Shown here piece by piece: positions 1 to 7,443 of a DNA stretch of 32,298 bases (position 1 is its first letter; every line of letters begins with the position of its first letter). The stretch is from the NCBI RefSeq assembly GCF_042652965.1, contig NZ_JBHSHL010000017.1:1-32298 (forward strand), read 5' to 3'. The position numbers and the translations under genes are program-made. Under the pieces are notes generated by a model. It worked only from the letters and a program-made list of their open reading frames with translations, made no database searches and had not been told where the DNA came from. The stretch is from Filifactor villosus (GTDB lineage Bacteria > Bacillota > Clostridia > Peptostreptococcales > Filifactoraceae).

Positions 1-146
1 AAGAATTGGTGCGTGTAGGAAGAGTTGGTGCAAGATCTATCTTGGAAGTCGAAGAAGAGTTTGAAGATAGAGTATCTGAGAATACAAAGAAGGAATTAGA
101 GAAACTCTCTGCACTGTTTATGGGGGATATCAGATATGTCCATTAA
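1..146 (+). CDS. C-terminal fragment of an ORF upstream of istB, probably IstA transposase
   Basis: The frame starting at base 3 is open from the left edge and stops with TAA at 144-146, giving 47 residues of a charged C-terminus that ends GDIRYVH. It overlaps the start of istB by 11 bases, the arrangement expected of istA-istB in IS21-family elements. No catalytic part of a DDE transposase lies inside the window, so the identity as IstA rests on position and overlap alone. Another element-encoded protein is possible. Confidence 0.5.
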   Translation, partial: ELVRVGRVGARSILEVEEEFEDRVSENTKKELEKLSALFMGDIRYVH

Positions 147-846
147 GGAAAATGCAAAGTTCTTAAAGCTCGCTTACACCTTTCGCTATGCAGAAAAACG
201 AATCAAAGAAGCAGAAGAACATGGGGAACCGATCAGCTGTTTCTTGCAAGACCTATTGGAAAAGGAGGCTGCTCTAAGACGAGAAAATGGAATAACAAAG
301 AGGATAAAACAGGGCAAATTTCCTCATAAAAAATACTTGATCGACTTTAAAACCGATCACATGAATAAAGAACTGGTAAGACGAATAAACTCTCTGAAAA
401 CACTTGACTTTATTGAAGAAAACAAAAATGTCATACTGATTGGAAACCCCGGAACAGGCAAGACGCATTTAGCTATTGCACTGGGGATCGAAGCTTGCAT
501 GAAAGGAATGAGCGTACTATATACGAGTGTCCCCAACCTTGTCATAGAGCTGAAAGAAGCCATGAGCTTGAATCAAATCAGCTTATACAGGAGAAAATTT
601 GAGCGTTATGATCTTGTGATTCTGGATGAACTTGGTTATATCTCCTTCGACAAAGAAGCAAATGAGATCCTTTTTAACCTGATATCAAACAGAAACGACA
701 CAGGTTCCATCCTTATAACGACGAANNNNNNNNNNNNNNNNNNNNNNNNNNNNNNNNNNNNNNNNNNNNNNNNNNNNNNNNNNNNNNNNNNNNNNNTGAG
801 CGGGGAGAGTTATCGGGTTAAAGAAACGAGGGAGTGGCTAAAATAA
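136..846 (+). CDS. istB: IstB-like ATP-binding protein of an IS21-family element (contains assembly gap)
   Basis: IstB is the AAA+ ATPase that helps the IstA transposase choose and engage target DNA. The N-terminal helical region carries the family pattern (AEEHGEPISCFLQDLLEKE, then a KRIKQGKFPHKK-like basic stretch). A Walker A motif GNPGTGKTH follows near residue 103, then the IALGIEA helix, a Walker B segment LVILDELGY near residue 160, and the sensor-like SILITT. After the gap the tail GESYRVKETREWLK is the typical IstB C-terminus. The reading frame is the same on both sides of the 71 Ns, but only about 25 residues are allowed where family members normally have more than 30, so the gap length is probably not exact. 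The gene is likely intact in the genome; the gap probably reflects a repeat that did not assemble. Confidence 0.9.
   Translation: MSIKENAKFLKLAYTFRYAEKRIKEAEEHGEPISCFLQDLLEKEAALRRENGITKRIKQGKFPHKKYLIDFKTDHMNKELVRRINSLKTLDFIEENKNVILIGNPGTGKTHLAIALGIEACMKGMSVLYTSVPNLVIELKEAMSLNQISLYRRKFERYDLVILDELGYISFDKEANEILFNLISNRNDTGSILITTXXXXXXXXXXXXXXXXXXXXXXXXXSGESYRVKETREWLK
726..796. other. Assembly gap (71 Ns)
   Basis: A run of N interrupts istB between the sensor-like ITT segment and the conserved GESYR tail. Gaps inside insertion sequences usually mark multi-copy repeats collapsed by short-read assembly. Confidence 0.99.
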
Positions 847-847
847 C

Positions 848-891
848 GGGCCGTTTTTCGATGAGATCCCTGGACCATTTTTCGCTTGACA
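848..891 (+). repeat. IS21-type terminal direct repeats
   Basis: GGGCCGTTTTTCG at 848-860 and GGACCATTTTTCG at 872-884 differ at two positions and are spaced 24 bases start to start, immediately after the istB stop. Multiple short terminal repeats of this sort are where IstA binds in IS21-family elements. The element probably ends a few bases later at the TGACA of 887-891. Confidence 0.65.
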
Positions 892-980
892 AATACAGAG
901 CTATGCAGTTTCGTAAATAGGACAATAGTATCAATGGGCTACATCATCAGGGTCTGGAGCTTTGATGAAAGAAAAATATA

Positions 981-1121
981 AGAAAACACCGCATAATTCA
1001 AAAAGTCGGCGAAAAATCCATTTTGTATGAAAGGTGAATTTCTTAAAAATGTTGATTTGACAAGTCCTGCATTTTTTATCTCGCAGGACAGGTCAATATT
1101 TCGCCTTTGTGCGATATTTCC
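981..1121 (+). repeat. Family-1 inverted-repeat element, copy A
   Basis: This is about 141 bases between the IS right end and the EVE-like gene. The left end reads AGAAAACACCGCATAATTC; the right end, reverse complemented, reads GGAAATATCGCACAAAGG, so the ends are imperfect inverted repeats. The central TTGATTTGACA and the TTTTGTATGAAAGG block recur in the copies at 3893-4030, 25681-25822 and 29670-29807. Its right end lies about 57 bases before the start codon at 1179, so it may contribute promoter or leader sequence to that gene. Confidence 0.65.
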
Positions 1122-1178
1122 ATAAGTAGTATATGTAGAGCGACAAAAAATTGTTTAACAGAAAGCGAGGCAAGTGTA

Positions 1179-2411
1179 ATGAATCTAATAAACGAAAAAG
1201 TTCAACATAAGGTGTTTGGCATAGGAACTGTAATTGCATGTGACGAGAAGTACATAACCATTGAATTTCAAACGAAAAAAAGTAAGTTCCCTTACCCGGA
1301 AGCATTTGATAAGTTCATCGCTGCGCTGGATCCTACTGTTGCTGAGCTTATAAATGCGGAAATGCGTGCAGTGAAGGCTGCTAAAGAAGCAAAAAAGGCT
1401 GAGGAAGCTGCAAAGAAAGTTGTTGAAGAAGAGAGACGTTTAGAGATTCTGAAACGTCAAGAAATCAAAAAGACTGTTAAAAAATCTAGTGCGCAAAAAA
1501 AGAATAACGTAGTTAAAAGGGCGCCGGGCAAGGTGTTAACATATTTGGTTTTTCAGGGTGATACCTATGATGAGGAGTGTAGAGGTCAATTCATATGGGC
1601 TCCTAAATATACAAAGTCAGGTGGAACATGCCATCATTGGGATAGGCTGATGGAGCTTCAACGAGGGGATATTATCTTTCACTGCTCAAACGGGTATATT
1701 CGAGCTATTAGTATTGTAAAAGAACATTGTGTTGACAGCAAACGTCCTGGAGATTGGGATCAATGGGAAAAGGATGGACGAAGGGTAGATTGCAACTATC
1801 ATGTTTTGAAAAGACCGTTAAAGCATGGAGATTATAAAGATAAAATAGTTGAATATTGTAATATAAAATATTTTCCCTTTGATAAAGATGGGAACGGAAA
1901 TATGGGATACCTTTTTGAACTCAATAGGGAGCTGGCGATTTTTTTCGTGGAAGAGGCTTCGAGGTGTAATGATCATCTGTTTACGGTTTTAGAATTGTCA
2001 TGGATGTTATGTGATACTCCAACGATCGCATCACTTGATGACCTTCGGAATAACTGTGAGACCATTGATAAGTACTTGGATTCCAAAAAAGATCCGGAAT
2101 ATTCATTTGCATTAGAGCTCATCAAGCGAGGTACGTGTTTTGTTGCAATGAAAAAGGAGGGTGTATACAGGTTTTATCCTAGCCGCTTTGTTGGTTATAA
2201 GGAAAACTCAATGGTTAAGCATGAGAATAATGGAGAGAAAGATGGGAGAGAAACCAATTCTATAATAGAGAGTCTATTAGGTGCTGGTAAGCCAATACCT
2301 AATGCAAAGCTTGGTGAAGCTTATAAAGAATATTGTAAAGTGCTTGGACTTGAACCCAGGGATAAAGGTTCATTTGGGGTAGAGCACAAGTTCTGGGAGA
2401 TTTATGAATGA
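1179..2411 (+). CDS. EVE/YTH-like domain protein with N-terminal HKVFG module (possible nucleic-acid reader)
   Basis: The 410-residue start at 1179 follows GAGG at 1167-1170; the frame is open further upstream but without a good ribosome site. Residues 1-60 form a small module seen in many Bacillota proteins (QHKVFGIGTV, then KFPYPEAFDKFI). A lysine/alanine-rich, probably coiled-coil linker covers about 60-110. Residues 118-260 resemble an EVE/PUA-like fold (YLVFQGDTYDEE, HHWDRLMELQRGDIIFHC, AISIVKE). The EVE/YTH superfamily reads modified bases in DNA or RNA. A C-terminal part around 310-365 (RFYPSRFVGY, KDGRETN) resembles, from memory, a module of HNH and restriction-type proteins. No nuclease motif is visible. 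It overlaps the Nudix gene by four bases (ATGA), so the two are probably co-translated. Reader of modified nucleic acid is inference. Confidence 0.6.
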   Translation: MNLINEKVQHKVFGIGTVIACDEKYITIEFQTKKSKFPYPEAFDKFIAALDPTVAELINAEMRAVKAAKEAKKAEEAAKKVVEEERRLEILKRQEIKKTVKKSSAQKKNNVVKRAPGKVLTYLVFQGDTYDEECRGQFIWAPKYTKSGGTCHHWDRLMELQRGDIIFHCSNGYIRAISIVKEHCVDSKRPGDWDQWEKDGRRVDCNYHVLKRPLKHGDYKDKIVEYCNIKYFPFDKDGNGNMGYLFELNRELAIFFVEEASRCNDHLFTVLELSWMLCDTPTIASLDDLRNNCETIDKYLDSKKDPEYSFALELIKRGTCFVAMKKEGVYRFYPSRFVGYKENSMVKHENNGEKDGRETNSIIESLLGAGKPIPNAKLGEAYKEYCKVLGLEPRDKGSFGVEHKFWEIYE

Positions 2412-2803
2412 TGAACAAGACAGTAAAGGTGGTTGCAGCAGTAATACGAAAGGTTGACAAAATCTTTGCCACGGCACGGGGGTATGGAGAGTTTAAGGGA
2501 ATGTGGGAGTTTCCCGGTGGAAAGGTTGAAGCTGGAGAGACGTCTCATGAAGCATTGAAAAGAGAAATATTAGAGGAGTTAGAAACAGAGATTCTTGTGG
2601 GAGATTTGATTGGAACCATAGAATATGACTACCCGACATTTCACCTATCGATGGATTGTTTTTGGGCTGAAATTATAAGAGGTGATCTTGTGCTAAAAGA
2701 AGCAGAAGATTCAAAGTGGCTTACAAAAGGTGAATTGCACAGCGTTCAGTGGCTTCCGGCAGATATTACGTTGATTGATCAGATAGAAAGACAGATGGAT
2801 TAG
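2408..2803 (+). CDS. Nudix hydrolase, MutT-like (deoxy)nucleoside triphosphate pyrophosphohydrolase
   Basis: This 131-residue single-domain enzyme is predicted to hydrolyse oxidised or non-canonical nucleoside triphosphates to monophosphates. The Nudix box is visible at about residues 38-60: GGKVEAGETSHEALKREILE followed by EL. The Gly usually placed after REUXEE is Glu here, a substitution common in CTP/dNTP pyrophosphohydrolase relatives of MutT. The start codon ATG at 2408 overlaps the TGA of the upstream EVE-like gene; a second ATG at 2411 is equally possible. Coupling with a base-reader-like protein suggests handling of modified nucleotides, but an ordinary housekeeping sanitation role is not excluded. 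The exact substrate cannot be read from the sequence. Confidence 0.88.
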   Translation: MMNKTVKVVAAVIRKVDKIFATARGYGEFKGMWEFPGGKVEAGETSHEALKREILEELETEILVGDLIGTIEYDYPTFHLSMDCFWAEIIRGDLVLKEAEDSKWLTKGELHSVQWLPADITLIDQIERQMD

Positions 2804-2959
2804 TATAATGGCACGTTGAAACTCATAATAACCCTGACATGGATAGAAATTCTTTTGGTTTACAATTAAGATACAAATAAAGCTAAATATCAATGTATCG
2901 GTACACTAGGGTAGGCTAATAAGTCCTAAAAATCTCTGTTTTTAAAAGAAAAAGGATCT

Positions 2960-2988
2960 TTGATGCTTTAAAATGATAACAGTATTAA
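2960..2988 (+). promoter_or_regulatory. Candidate promoter of the ADP-ribosylglycohydrolase gene
   Basis: TTGATG (2960-2965) and TATTAA (2983-2988) are separated by 17 bases and lie about 50 bases upstream of the start codon at 3037. Each hexamer matches four of six consensus positions, so this is a moderate candidate. The rest of 2804-3036 shows nothing else recognisable. Confidence 0.4.
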
Positions 2989-3036
2989 ACGAGTGTATTT
3001 ATAATCGACAGAGATGAGAAAAAAGGAGGAGACCTT

Positions 3037-3849
3037 ATGCTGGGAGCAATAATCGGAGATATCGTCGGGTCGCGTTTTGAGTGGAACAATCACAGGGACA
3101 AAGACTTTGAGTTTTTTACATCGGAGTGTTTTCCAACCGATGACAGCATTATGAGCCTTGCGGTGGCTCAAGCGATAGTGGAAAGTAAACCGGACTACAG
3201 CGACCTTTCCGAAAGAACAGTGGAATGTATGCAGGCTGTTGGAAGAAACTATCCCGACTGTGGATACGGCGGACGATTTTGTGAGTGGATGTTTTCGGAT
3301 GATCCGCAACCGTATCACAGTTATGGCAACGGTTCTGCAATGAGAGTCAGTGCCGCGGGCTTTGCTGCACGAAGTTTGGACGAGGCCAAGTTGCTCTCAA
3401 GGCTTGTTACAGAGGTGACTCATAATCACCCGGAGGGGCTCAAAGGGGCTGAGGCTACAGCGGTAGCAATCTATATGGCTAAGACCGGAAGTGATATCGG
3501 TGAGATTAGAGATCATATTGATAAGAATTATTATCCTATGGACTTTACCCTCGATGAGATCAGAGACAGCTATCAGTTCAATGAGACCTGTCAGGAAACG
3601 GTGCCTCAAGCTTTGCAAGCGTTTTTTGAATCAAACGGTTTCGAAGATGCGGTAAGAAATGCAATTTCTATCGGAGGTGACAGCGATACCGTGGCAGCAA
3701 TATGTGGAGGAGTGGCCGAAGCCTACTACGGGATCCCGGCCGATATTAGAGAACAAGCGGTTATCTTTTTGGATTCCCGTTTATCACAGCTTCTGGTATT
3801 GTTTGAGAGCCAATATCCTCCAGTAACGGAAAAGAAGACTTTGAAGTAG
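3037..3849 (+). CDS. ADP-ribosylglycohydrolase family protein (DraG-like)
   Basis: Members remove ADP-ribose from proteins, nucleic acids or small molecules using a binuclear metal site. This 270-residue protein shows the family landmarks in order: GAIIGDIVGSRFE at the N-terminus, TDDS at 34-37 (first metal ligands), SYGNGSAMRV near 95-104, THNHPEG near 128-134, and GGDSDTVAAICGG at 213-225 (second metal ligands). The ATG at 3037 follows AAGGAGG by a normal spacing. It stands alone on the plus strand between the Nudix gene and a repeat cluster. Near an insertion sequence and an EVE-like gene it could belong to an ADP-ribosylation-based conflict module, but no ADP-ribosyltransferase is visible nearby. 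Substrate unknown. Confidence 0.88.
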   Translation: MLGAIIGDIVGSRFEWNNHRDKDFEFFTSECFPTDDSIMSLAVAQAIVESKPDYSDLSERTVECMQAVGRNYPDCGYGGRFCEWMFSDDPQPYHSYGNGSAMRVSAAGFAARSLDEAKLLSRLVTEVTHNHPEGLKGAEATAVAIYMAKTGSDIGEIRDHIDKNYYPMDFTLDEIRDSYQFNETCQETVPQALQAFFESNGFEDAVRNAISIGGDSDTVAAICGGVAEAYYGIPADIREQAVIFLDSRLSQLLVLFESQYPPVTEKKTLK

Positions 3850-3864
3850 GAAAGACAGTACTAT

Positions 3865-4128
3865 GGTAGTAGCGCATAATTTGAAAAATTAAGGCAATGT
3901 CTCACAAATATGAAACCTTGATGTTTCTATGAATTTATAGGAAATAAAGTTTTGTCAAATCAATACTTTTGAGGAATTAAGTATTCCTATACAGTGAATT
4001 TACGACGTTTTTTTAAAATGCGGTGTTTCCTTAATTTTATATGAAGGATGACGTTGTTGATCCTGCAAACTTTCGTATTTTATAAACACGAGGGGAAATC
4101 GGAACTTTGGCTTTGTGCGGCATGTTCA
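3865..4128 (+). repeat. Family-1 element, copy B (interrupted by a nested copy)
   Basis: The left part 3865-3892 (GGTAGTAGCGCATAATTTG) and the right part 4031-4128 (TATGAAGGATGA, CTTTCGTATTTTA, CTTTGTGCGG) together match the copy at 25681-25822 almost end to end once the block 3893-4030 is removed. Without the insert it would be about 122 bases, slightly shorter than its relatives. Confidence 0.65.
3893..4030 (-). repeat. Family-1 element, nested copy in reverse orientation with TTAA duplication
   Basis: Read on the minus strand this 138-base block begins GGAAACACCGCATTTT, contains TATTGATTTGACA, and ends with the ATTTGTGAGACATTGCC version of the right end. It matches the family in full. It is flanked by TTAA at 3889-3892 and TTAA at 4031-4034, consistent with a four-base target duplication on insertion into copy B. 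Confidence 0.65.
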
Positions 4129-4223
4129 AAGATATCAAAGAAATGACCGGAGAGGTCGCAAGATTTACAAACCTTATTATGAAAAAATAATGGGACGTAT
4201 CGTCCTTGATAGGAGGAAAAGAA

Positions 4224-5279
4224 ATGAAAGAAAATTCGACGGGAAAGAAGTTATTTGAGGTGGCCGATGTGGCAGGCAAAGGGATAGCAAAAGCCGCAGC
4301 TGTCGCAGGTAAGGGGATAGCGAAAGCCACATCCGCTACAGGCAAGGGGATAGTCAAGGTCGCCGGTGCGACGGGGGATGCTTCAACGACGTTGGTGAAG
4401 AAAACCGCAGATTCCGTAACGGCGTCAAAAGAGGCGGTGTTCAAAGCTCTTGATCAAAACGGAGACGGACAGATCGGCATAGAAGATGTGATTATTATGG
4501 GACTCAATGTTCCGGGAGTCAGGATCGATCGAGCATCCTTTTTGAGAAAGGAGTTGTTTAAGAAATATTCGCAAGAGGTCATTGATGATGTCATTCTTCA
4601 TAACCCGTTGCATGCCAATATCAAACCGGAAGATATAGATAAAATAGCCGATGAGGTGATCAAGTACGAGCGTAATTGCGTATCGGGGATCTCCGCGGCG
4701 CTGGGAACTCCGGGAGGGGTCGCAATGGTAGCAACTATACCGGCTGATATCGCTCAATACTATGGATATATGCTTCGTGTAATGCAAAAACTGCTCTATT
4801 TGTACGGTTTTCCAGAGATCGATTTGAAGGAGAAGGGTGATGTTATTGATACGGAGACCATGAATATGCTTGTCGTGTGTATGGGCGCTATGTATGGAGT
4901 TGCAGGCGCTAATAAAGCTATCAAATCAATAGCCACGGCTCTGGGAAATGGGGTTCAAAAGCAATTGATGAAAAAGGCTCTTACCAAAGGTACCATTTAT
5001 CCGATCGTAAAAAGTGTGAGTAAGTGGTTTGGAGTGAAGATGACGAAGGAAGTGTTTACAGGTTTCTTTAAGAAATCTATTCCGGTCATAGGCGGTGTTG
5101 TCGGAGGGGGTCTGACCTTCTTCACCTTCAAGGCCTGCTGTGACAAATTGAAGGAATCCCTTCAAGATACAATGTTGAGCAACCCCGATTATTGCTCTGA
5201 GGGAAATGAAATCGAAATCGTTTCCGCGTCGGGAGAAGTGATCGAAGTGGACTACGAAGAAATGGAAGAAGAAATCTAA
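4224..5279 (+). CDS. EcsC-like protein with EF-hand loop and N-terminal GKGI repeats
   Basis: The 351-residue start is set by AGGAGG at 4211-4216, eight bases before ATG. Residues 18-50 are three 11-residue repeats of the form GKGIAKAxxxA/T. Residues 77-88 form a canonical EF-hand calcium loop (DQNGDGQIGIED). Residues about 150-330 resemble EcsC-family proteins: a glycine-rich hydrophobic stretch (SAALGTPGGVAMVATIPADI), YGYMLRVMQKLLYLYGF, and a second Gly-rich hydrophobic segment near 290-305. The tail is very acidic. EcsC family proteins have no firm biochemical role that I know of; EcsC itself sits beside the Ecs ABC transporter in Bacillus. No signal peptide is obvious. Membrane association and calcium response are inferences. 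It is a single-gene unit closed by a good terminator. Confidence 0.7.
   Translation: MKENSTGKKLFEVADVAGKGIAKAAAVAGKGIAKATSATGKGIVKVAGATGDASTTLVKKTADSVTASKEAVFKALDQNGDGQIGIEDVIIMGLNVPGVRIDRASFLRKELFKKYSQEVIDDVILHNPLHANIKPEDIDKIADEVIKYERNCVSGISAALGTPGGVAMVATIPADIAQYYGYMLRVMQKLLYLYGFPEIDLKEKGDVIDTETMNMLVVCMGAMYGVAGANKAIKSIATALGNGVQKQLMKKALTKGTIYPIVKSVSKWFGVKMTKEVFTGFFKKSIPVIGGVVGGGLTFFTFKACCDKLKESLQDTMLSNPDYCSEGNEIEIVSASGEVIEVDYEEMEEEI
4275..4373 (+). repeat. Three tandem 33-bp in-frame repeats
   Basis: Units at 4275-4307, 4308-4340 and 4341-4373 encode GKGIAKAAAVA, GKGIAKATSAT and GKGIVKVAGAT. Silent and replacement differences between units show they are old enough to have diverged. Copy number could vary between strains by slippage or recombination. 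Confidence 0.85.
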
Positions 5280-5293
5280 GAATAAAACACCAT

Positions 5294-5330
5294 CGCCTCC
5301 TACCTGATGGGAGGAGGCGGTTTCCGTTTG
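5294..5330 (+). terminator. Rho-independent terminator of the EcsC-like gene
   Basis: CGCCTCCTACC pairs with GGGAGGAGGCG across a TGAT loop (one A-G mismatch in eleven pairs), followed by TTTCCGTTT. It starts 15 bases after the stop codon. Confidence 0.8.
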
Positions 5331-5649
5331 TAAAGTTAGATCGGACATAAGTTACAGTTTCAGAGCATTCAGCCTGTCAATTCTAATAGGTAATAGTATA
5401 AAATGAGTTTTCTTCGTTGTAGAATGGATATGACCATAGTTTTATCGAAGAATGATATACGGCATTTATTGATATCGAGGACTTGTATTTCATACGAAAC
5501 AGCTTTTCGTGGCATATTGATAGTTCCATGTATTCGGTATTCCTATCTATAATGTAGAAGAGTTCATAGCGTAGTTGAAGTCAGTAGAAACATCAATGTG
5601 TCACAACACTTGCAGAATCGATAGGGTCACCTTAGATTACATAATAATA
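5331..5649. other. Intergenic region with degenerate repeat traces
   Basis: No convincing gene. The segment CAATTCTAATAGGTAATAG near 5379-5397 resembles CAATTCTAATAGATATCGG near 19578-19596, and the following GTATAAAATGA motif recurs near other repeats. No terminator could be picked out for the minus-strand acyltransferase that ends at 5650. Confidence 0.4.
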
Positions 5650-7080
5650 TTAAAAATTAAAGTAGATAAACGGGTTATAGGTTCCCTTCATCAGATAGAT
5701 GACGGAGAGATAGAAGGTAATTGCAACGAAGATGTTTCTAGCTCCGAAGTACAGGGCCGAACTAATCAGGCTCTCCTCCTTGATCTTCCCTTCCAAAAAG
5801 GAGGCAAGAGGGAGGGAGAAGAGGCAGGCGCCTGCAAAAAACAGTCGATATTCCCTCAAGTAAAACAAAGTGGATGCAAAGGAGAGGCCTGAACTATCAA
5901 AAGAGAACATTCGACCGAGGTAGGAAAGTGCATACCCCAAGGTTTCCGAGCGGAACAACACCCATCCGCACACGACGACGACACCTACATAGATGCGTGC
6001 AAGGACTGAGGTTTCGAACTTTTCCAGCCTCTTTCTTCCGATGACGAACTTCTCTAAAGAAAGAAAGACAAAGTAATACAGACCCCAAGAGATAAAGTTC
6101 CAACTTGCTCCGTGCCAGATCCCTGTCAATAACCATACGAGGAAGAGATTTCGAAAGGTGGCTCCTACTCCCTTCCTGCTCCCTCCCAGGGGAATGTAGA
6201 CATAATCGCGAAACCATGTGCTTAAAGAGATGTGCCACCTTCTCCAAAAATCGGTGATTGAACCTGCAATATAGGGATGGTTGAAGTTTTCCAAAAAGTG
6301 AAACCCGAATACGAGTCCCAGACCGATTGCCATATCGGAGTATGCCGAAAAATCATAGTAGATTTGGAAGGTGTAAGAGACGGCACCGAGCCATGCAAAA
6401 CTCCAACTCAAGTGTTGTGGAGGCTGGGAAAAGATCAGGTCGGAGATGATCGCCATATTATTTGCAATCAGGATTTTTTTTGCAAACCCTATCATAAAAC
6501 GCACGATCCCGGAAGAAATATCGTTAAGGTTTTCTCTTCGAGAAGAGATCTCTCCGGCGACGGTCCGGTAGCGGACGATAGGTCCTGCAATCAACTGAGG
6601 GAACAGACAGATATAGAGCCCTACCCGGAAGGGATTCTTCTGCACGGGGCTGTGCTCCGGATCGTAATATACATCCATAACATAGCTCATCGCCTGAAAG
6701 GTAAAAAAGGAGATTCCGATCGGTAACCCCAGATGAAGGGGGGCAAACTCCGTTTGGAAGACGGTGTTCACGTTGGAGATGAAGAAGTCCCAATATTTAA
6801 ATACAAAGAATACAAAAAGATTGATCCATGTCATAAAAAAAAGTACGAGACGCTGTTTTTTTACAGAGGATCTGTAATAATGGATGCCCAACCCCATAAG
6901 GTAGTTGAAAAGGATGGAAGCGATCATTACAAAAACAAAGATCGGCTCACCCCACGCATAGAAAAACAAACTTACTCCAAAAAGCCAAATGTTTTTAAGG
7001 CTTCGAAGTGGAAGCAAGAAATAGACGATGAGGGTGATCGGTAGAAACCAAAACAAAAAAATAGCACTGCTAAATAGCAT
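5650..7080 (-). CDS. MBOAT family membrane O-acyltransferase (DltB/AlgI-like)
   Basis: Membrane-bound O-acyltransferases move acyl groups onto hydroxyls of extracellular glycans, teichoic acids or proteins. The 476-residue start at 7080 is chosen for GGAGGAG seven bases upstream; the open frame continues 64 codons further without support. There are about ten hydrophobic segments. The family core is visible at 270-330: DFWRRWHISLSTWFRDYVYI, then PLGGSR, and TGIWHGASWNFI. The conserved histidines are H283 and H323. Partners such as DltD, AlgJ/AlgX or an SGNH hydrolase, which usually sit beside such genes, are absent. It faces away from a family-4 glycosyltransferase across 363 bases, so acylation of a surface polysaccharide is a reasonable guess. 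Acceptor unknown. Confidence 0.92.
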   Translation of the reverse strand: MLFSSAIFLFWFLPITLIVYFLLPLRSLKNIWLFGVSLFFYAWGEPIFVFVMIASILFNYLMGLGIHYYRSSVKKQRLVLFFMTWINLFVFFVFKYWDFFISNVNTVFQTEFAPLHLGLPIGISFFTFQAMSYVMDVYYDPEHSPVQKNPFRVGLYICLFPQLIAGPIVRYRTVAGEISSRRENLNDISSGIVRFMIGFAKKILIANNMAIISDLIFSQPPQHLSWSFAWLGAVSYTFQIYYDFSAYSDMAIGLGLVFGFHFLENFNHPYIAGSITDFWRRWHISLSTWFRDYVYIPLGGSRKGVGATFRNLFLVWLLTGIWHGASWNFISWGLYYFVFLSLEKFVIGRKRLEKFETSVLARIYVGVVVVCGWVLFRSETLGYALSYLGRMFSFDSSGLSFASTLFYLREYRLFFAGACLFSLPLASFLEGKIKEESLISSALYFGARNIFVAITFYLSVIYLMKGTYNPFIYFNF

Positions 7081-7167
7081 AATCTCCTCCAAGGGTGACG
7101 AAAATTTGTCAAGTGATACAAAAATGTAGAAAAAACAGGGGATGTATTCCTTTTCTTCTAAACTTAT

Positions 7168-7195
7168 ATTATAATGGAAACAATACAATTGACAA
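7168..7195 (-). promoter_or_regulatory. Promoter of the MBOAT acyltransferase gene
   Basis: On the minus strand TTGTCA (7190-7195) and a perfect TATAAT (7168-7173) are separated by 16 bases. The expected start of transcription leaves a leader of about 80 bases before the ATG at 7080. Confidence 0.7.
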
Positions 7196-7443
7196 GCTAT
7201 TCTTAAAATTTGATCAGGAAAGTGTATGGTGTCCGCACGAAGATATCGGAGTTGTCGTAGGAAATTGATCATTCATTTGACTTGTCGATATGAAAGGTTT
7301 GTATTTCAAGGGAAATGAAACAACTTTTTGTGGTTACAACATCGATACGACAAGAGTTCTATCAAATAACAGTTAAGATACAAGCCATCCTATCCAAAAA
7401 GCCGGCGGAGCATCAGCAACACGAAACAGAAAAAGAGGTTTTT

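Larger units (their letters stand above)
1..891 (+). mobile_element. IS21-family insertion sequence, right part
   Basis: An IstA-like tail and an IstB gene are followed within 2-45 bases by a pair of short direct repeats typical of IS21 termini, ending at about TTGACA (886-891). The left end lies outside the window. Downstream DNA changes character at once to intergenic repeat sequence, which supports a right boundary near 891. The exact last base and target duplication cannot be fixed without the left end. Confidence 0.75.

Noticed and set aside
5575..6726. Plus-strand frames of 105 and 149 codons
   Set aside because: They lie antisense to the well-supported MBOAT gene and have no protein-like features.
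7315..7443. Longer N-terminus for the glycosyltransferase
   Set aside because: The extra 43 codons lack a ribosome site and family similarity, whereas ATG 7444 follows AGAGG and starts a typical GT-B N-terminus.
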